Under the pieces are notes generated by a model that saw nothing but the letters and a program-made list of their open reading frames with translations, ran no database searches and had not been told where the DNA came from. A stretch of DNA of 64,000 nucleotides from Chlamydomonas reinhardtii. Taxonomy: Eukaryota > Chlorophyta > Chlorophyceae > Chlamydomonadales > Chlamydomonadaceae. Of the stretch, positions 61,221-64,000 are shown piece by piece. Positions within the stretch are counted from its first letter, which is position 1; each line of letters begins with the position of its first letter. Both the position numbers and the translations under genes were made by a program. The stretch is from assembly GCF_000002595.2 (NCBI RefSeq), contig NC_057005.1:716281-780280 (forward strand). Direction: 5' to 3'.

Positions 61221-62803
61221 GCCCTGCGTCCGTCCATGTGCGCGTCTCGGGCCGGGCGCCGGCGCGGTTGCAGTGGCGCGCAACAGGCGCCTTGTACGGA
61301 CGCTGCGACCGGCGGTCCGACTCAACAGCCATACATATATAGGAGTACATGCGGGTAACGTGTAATTGTGTGGACATTAAAGCAGCCATCCACCAGCACT
61401 GGACTGCTGCCATGTGCCCAACTCCCTGAAGGCCACAGCAGCAGGACTTGGGCCGGCGACAAGACAACATAGCCCACCAGGACGACCCCACCCGAGGCGT
61501 GCGGCGAGAGCGAGCACCCAGTTAACAAGCAACTGCGCCCGTCTTCCTGTGACCCGCCGGGCCCAAGGGCCCGCCGCCGGCACACGGTAGGTCGCCGACT
61601 CACCGCAGCCTACGGGCTGCCTACGGTATCAGCCCTTGTCCCTTGAATGAAAGAGGCGAAGGACCACCGGTGGCCCCTTGGAAAGGGCTGGCAAGGGCAG
61701 GCAAGAGCACCTAGAAGGAAAGTGGCCAAGGTCCAGGTGTTGCCGTGTTGGTTGGTCACGCCACAACAGCGCTCTCGCATTCCAGCCTGCGGTTGTGTGG
61801 CACCCAATGCATAAATGCGTTCTTGCACTTAGCTAGTCTGTTACCCTAACACCGCTCGGCGGCGGCACGGATGCAGTGGCGGGCGCGGCGGCGCTGGGTT
61901 TGGGGCCGCGGCCGCGGTGGGCACCGCGGCCCCGCCCGCGGCCGGCGCCCGTGCTGGGGAGGGTGCCGGGGGGGGGGGGGGCGCTGCCGCTGGGCGCGGC
62001 AGGACCGGCGCAGCCCGCCGGCGGGCGGCGGGGCCACGGGCGGGGCCTGGGCATGAGGGTGGCGAGCGGGCTCTTTAGGAATAGTAGTCTTTGCGTTAAA
62101 GCAGAGGATAAGGAAGTATTAACGGCGAATAGCCGTGCAGCGCAGAGCGCTGCCCTTCAACACTTCGACTATGACAGTTGCCGTACTTTATTGTTTCATC
62201 GGAGACCCTGTTCTTCAGGGCGAGAAACGCTATTTTATCTTCTGGCAGTATTCGATCGATAGTCCGAGGTCTGTTATGGGTGTGACGACTGACGAGCTGG
62301 ACAGGCCTACTTGTTTAAATGTCTCGATCTGAATCCCGTTAGGGATCCGAGGCATCCAAGGCCGCTGCTACTTAAATGCCACGCTAATGACGTCGTCGTG
62401 TATAACCACAAGGCCATACCCAGGCCGCGTAGTTATGCAATTGTAGCAGCGGTGCAACATTTGCGCCAGCGCACACAGAGCGACCGTCCGCAAGACGTTT
62501 GAACTCTACTCGACCACATTGAGTCCAATTCGAGGGAGTTGACGCGTCGGGACATTCTAGTCGCATAGGTGAGTCGGGCGACGCAGAGCGACTGGCGCGT
62601 GCGTTCGCGCGTTGTCGTCGCCGTTGGCCACCGACGAAGCTCTCTACCTCCAGAGTCCCTGCGCGCAATGGAATTGACTGAATTATCACGCCACTTTGTC
62701 AAAACAAGCTCTGCTCTGAGTCCAAACGTCGTCGGGACACAAACCGCTTTTTAAACCTCCAATCCACTCATGAGACGCCACTGCCTATGCAGGGCGCCTT
62801 CCA
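59750..62803. other. Spacer between the tandem pherophorin genes
   Basis: This should hold the 3' UTR of the first pherophorin and the promoter of the second. It contains a motif pair, GGGCTGAGCCCCCC.AGCGCAGCG and GGGGGGCGAAGCCCCCC, at 60775-60822. It also has three variants of a GAAGGGGGGACTGGTATGTTG unit at about 61055-61135, a TG microsatellite at about 61180-61220, and a very GC-rich stretch at 61860-62060 with 14 G in a row. A TGTAA lies at 61361-61365. No gene could be supported. Confidence 0.45.
61180..61220. repeat. (TG)n microsatellite
   Basis: An almost pure TG run in the spacer between the two pherophorin genes. Confidence 0.9.
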
Positions 62804-64000
62804 ATGGTGGCTGGCAACATGGTCGGTGCGGCCATCATTGCCGTCGTCATTATGGCGTCGGGTAAGTGGGCTTGGCCAGGTGACTCGCCCAGCGTCGCTT
62901 GGCCTTCCTTTCGGCCCCCTAGCTGCTGCAGGGAATCTGCCGCCCTTCTCAGCGCGCGCGCGCGCGCGCCTTGCTCCCAACTGCTCTTACTAACCACCAA
63001 AAACCCTTGCAGGCCTCGGCGCCTCGGCAGCCTCAGACTTTTCTGTCAGCAGCCACAGCGGTCGCGGCCTGCTGACCACTGCGTCTGGCTTCCCCTGGTG
63101 CCAGTGCATTGACTACTCATGCGCTTGCTCACCCTACAAGGTCAACTTTGAGTCTTCAACACAGGTGCGCGTGTCCACAGGCATTACAGTGCTACTATAA
63201 GCCCGGATATGGCTCCTTTGGGACTCCGGCACACACAGGACACACGCAGAACGACGCTTGGGCGGGTCTTCTTCCATTCTGTTTCTACCCACACAATGCT
63301 TACCGCGCTGTACATTTTCCCATGCCCCGCCCCTGCAGTCGGGCTCCCTGACCACCACGTGCTTTTCCGTGGCCTACATTGGCTGCGACACCAGCCGGGC
63401 GTGCTGCCGCGGCATGCTGGCGGCGGTGGACAAGCTCACCTTTGAGACCACCGCGGCGTGCGGCGTCAAGTCCAACATCGCCAATATCACCATCAACGGC
63501 AAGAGGTGGCCGTCCTGGAACCCCTACCCCCATCCCTCGGGTGAGAGCAAAGGTGGAGTGGACAAGATGGTCACGGAGGGGGCTCGTGTAGGCCTGGGCA
63601 GGTCTGGCTGCAGACAGCTTCGTCCCTGGGCTGCGTTAAGCTGCGGCGGCAGTACACCTGAGCTCACATCTGTGACCCTGTACTTCCGCCCGAATGCCTC
63701 CACAGGCCCCGGCACCGGCTATGAGCTGAAGATTTACAACCTCAAGGGCAACAACGGCACCTTCCCTGGATCCAAGATCTGCATCACCACCAAAGCGCCG
63801 TGCTCGTCTCTCAAGGACCTGTGCTCGTCCAGCCCGTCGGGCGATTGCACGTGAGTGTCGGACATGACCGGGGCCGCGTGTGTGTTTAAGCGCGAAAGGG
63901 AAACAGCACGTGTGTTTGACCATTGGGGTTAACACGCTCGTCTACCCTCTCGGCTCTGGGGCCGATGTACGTACCGTGCGCTGAAACCCCATCCCTTCCT
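62804..64000 (+). CDS. Second tandem pherophorin gene (partial, runs off window)
   Basis: Four exons are visible: 62804-62861, 63013-63164, 63339-63540 and 63706-63850, all in the phases of the gene at 55310. Exon 1 encodes a hydrophobic leader (VGAAIIAVVIMAS), the likely signal anchor or signal peptide. The pherophorin domain has FPWCQCIDYSCACSPYKV and CFSVAYIGC, with only single-residue differences from the first copy over exons 3 and 4. The N-terminal part of exon 2 (LGASAASDFSVSSHS) is unrelated to the first copy. The remainder, including any proline rod, lies beyond the window end. Confidence 0.85.

Noticed and set aside
61833-62262. GC-rich frames near 61.9 kb as an exon
   Set aside because: Extreme Gly/Pro/Arg composition on both strands around a 14-G run, with no junctions that make a gene.

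Overview
The window looks like nuclear DNA of a volvocine green alga, either Chlamydomonas reinhardtii or a close unicellular or colonial relative. The genes are GC-rich and split by many short introns with GTGAG/GTGCG donors and CAG acceptors. (AC)n and (GT)n runs are common. Several genes are typical of the group: pherophorins, axonemal proteins (FAP210, RSP14), a lumen-targeted Psb27-like protein and a JmjN/JmjC demethylase. No bacterial operons, CRISPR arrays, rRNA or tRNA genes were seen.

Layout, left to right. (1) 1-9912: two tandem copies of a four-helix membrane protein gene on the minus strand; the left copy runs off the window and the right copy is complete (15 exons, 1068 aa). (2) 10914-15500: a minus-strand gene for a secreted/type I membrane protein with a large ectodomain (10 exons, 761 aa). 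(3) About 15.5-28.3 kb: a gene-poor, repeat-rich island. It holds a 450-bp inverted repeat pair 6.6 kb apart, two related short DNA elements with G/C-tract ends and 11-bp target duplications, a 40-bp-arm hairpin, a 10-bp minisatellite and a few unidentified coding fragments. (4) 28300-36280: a Psb27-like thylakoid lumen protein (minus), divergent from FAP210 (plus), which converges on RSP14 (minus). (5) 38048-49013: a secretory M20 dipeptidase ending in HDEL (minus), divergent from a KDM4-like demethylase with seven AT-hooks (plus). (6) 49924-53955: an RluA-type pseudouridine synthase (plus). (7) 55310-64000: two tandem pherophorin genes (plus), the second cut by the window edge.

Exon models were built by hand from splice signals, reading frame and family conservation. 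Where all exons are listed, the lengths sum to a multiple of three. Functional links are modest. FAP210 and RSP14 are both axonemal proteins. The pherophorins are extracellular-matrix proteins. The other genes look like independent housekeeping, chromatin or membrane genes. The least explained material is the membrane-protein pair at the left, the repeat island, and an apparent intron-plus-duplication inside the first pherophorin.
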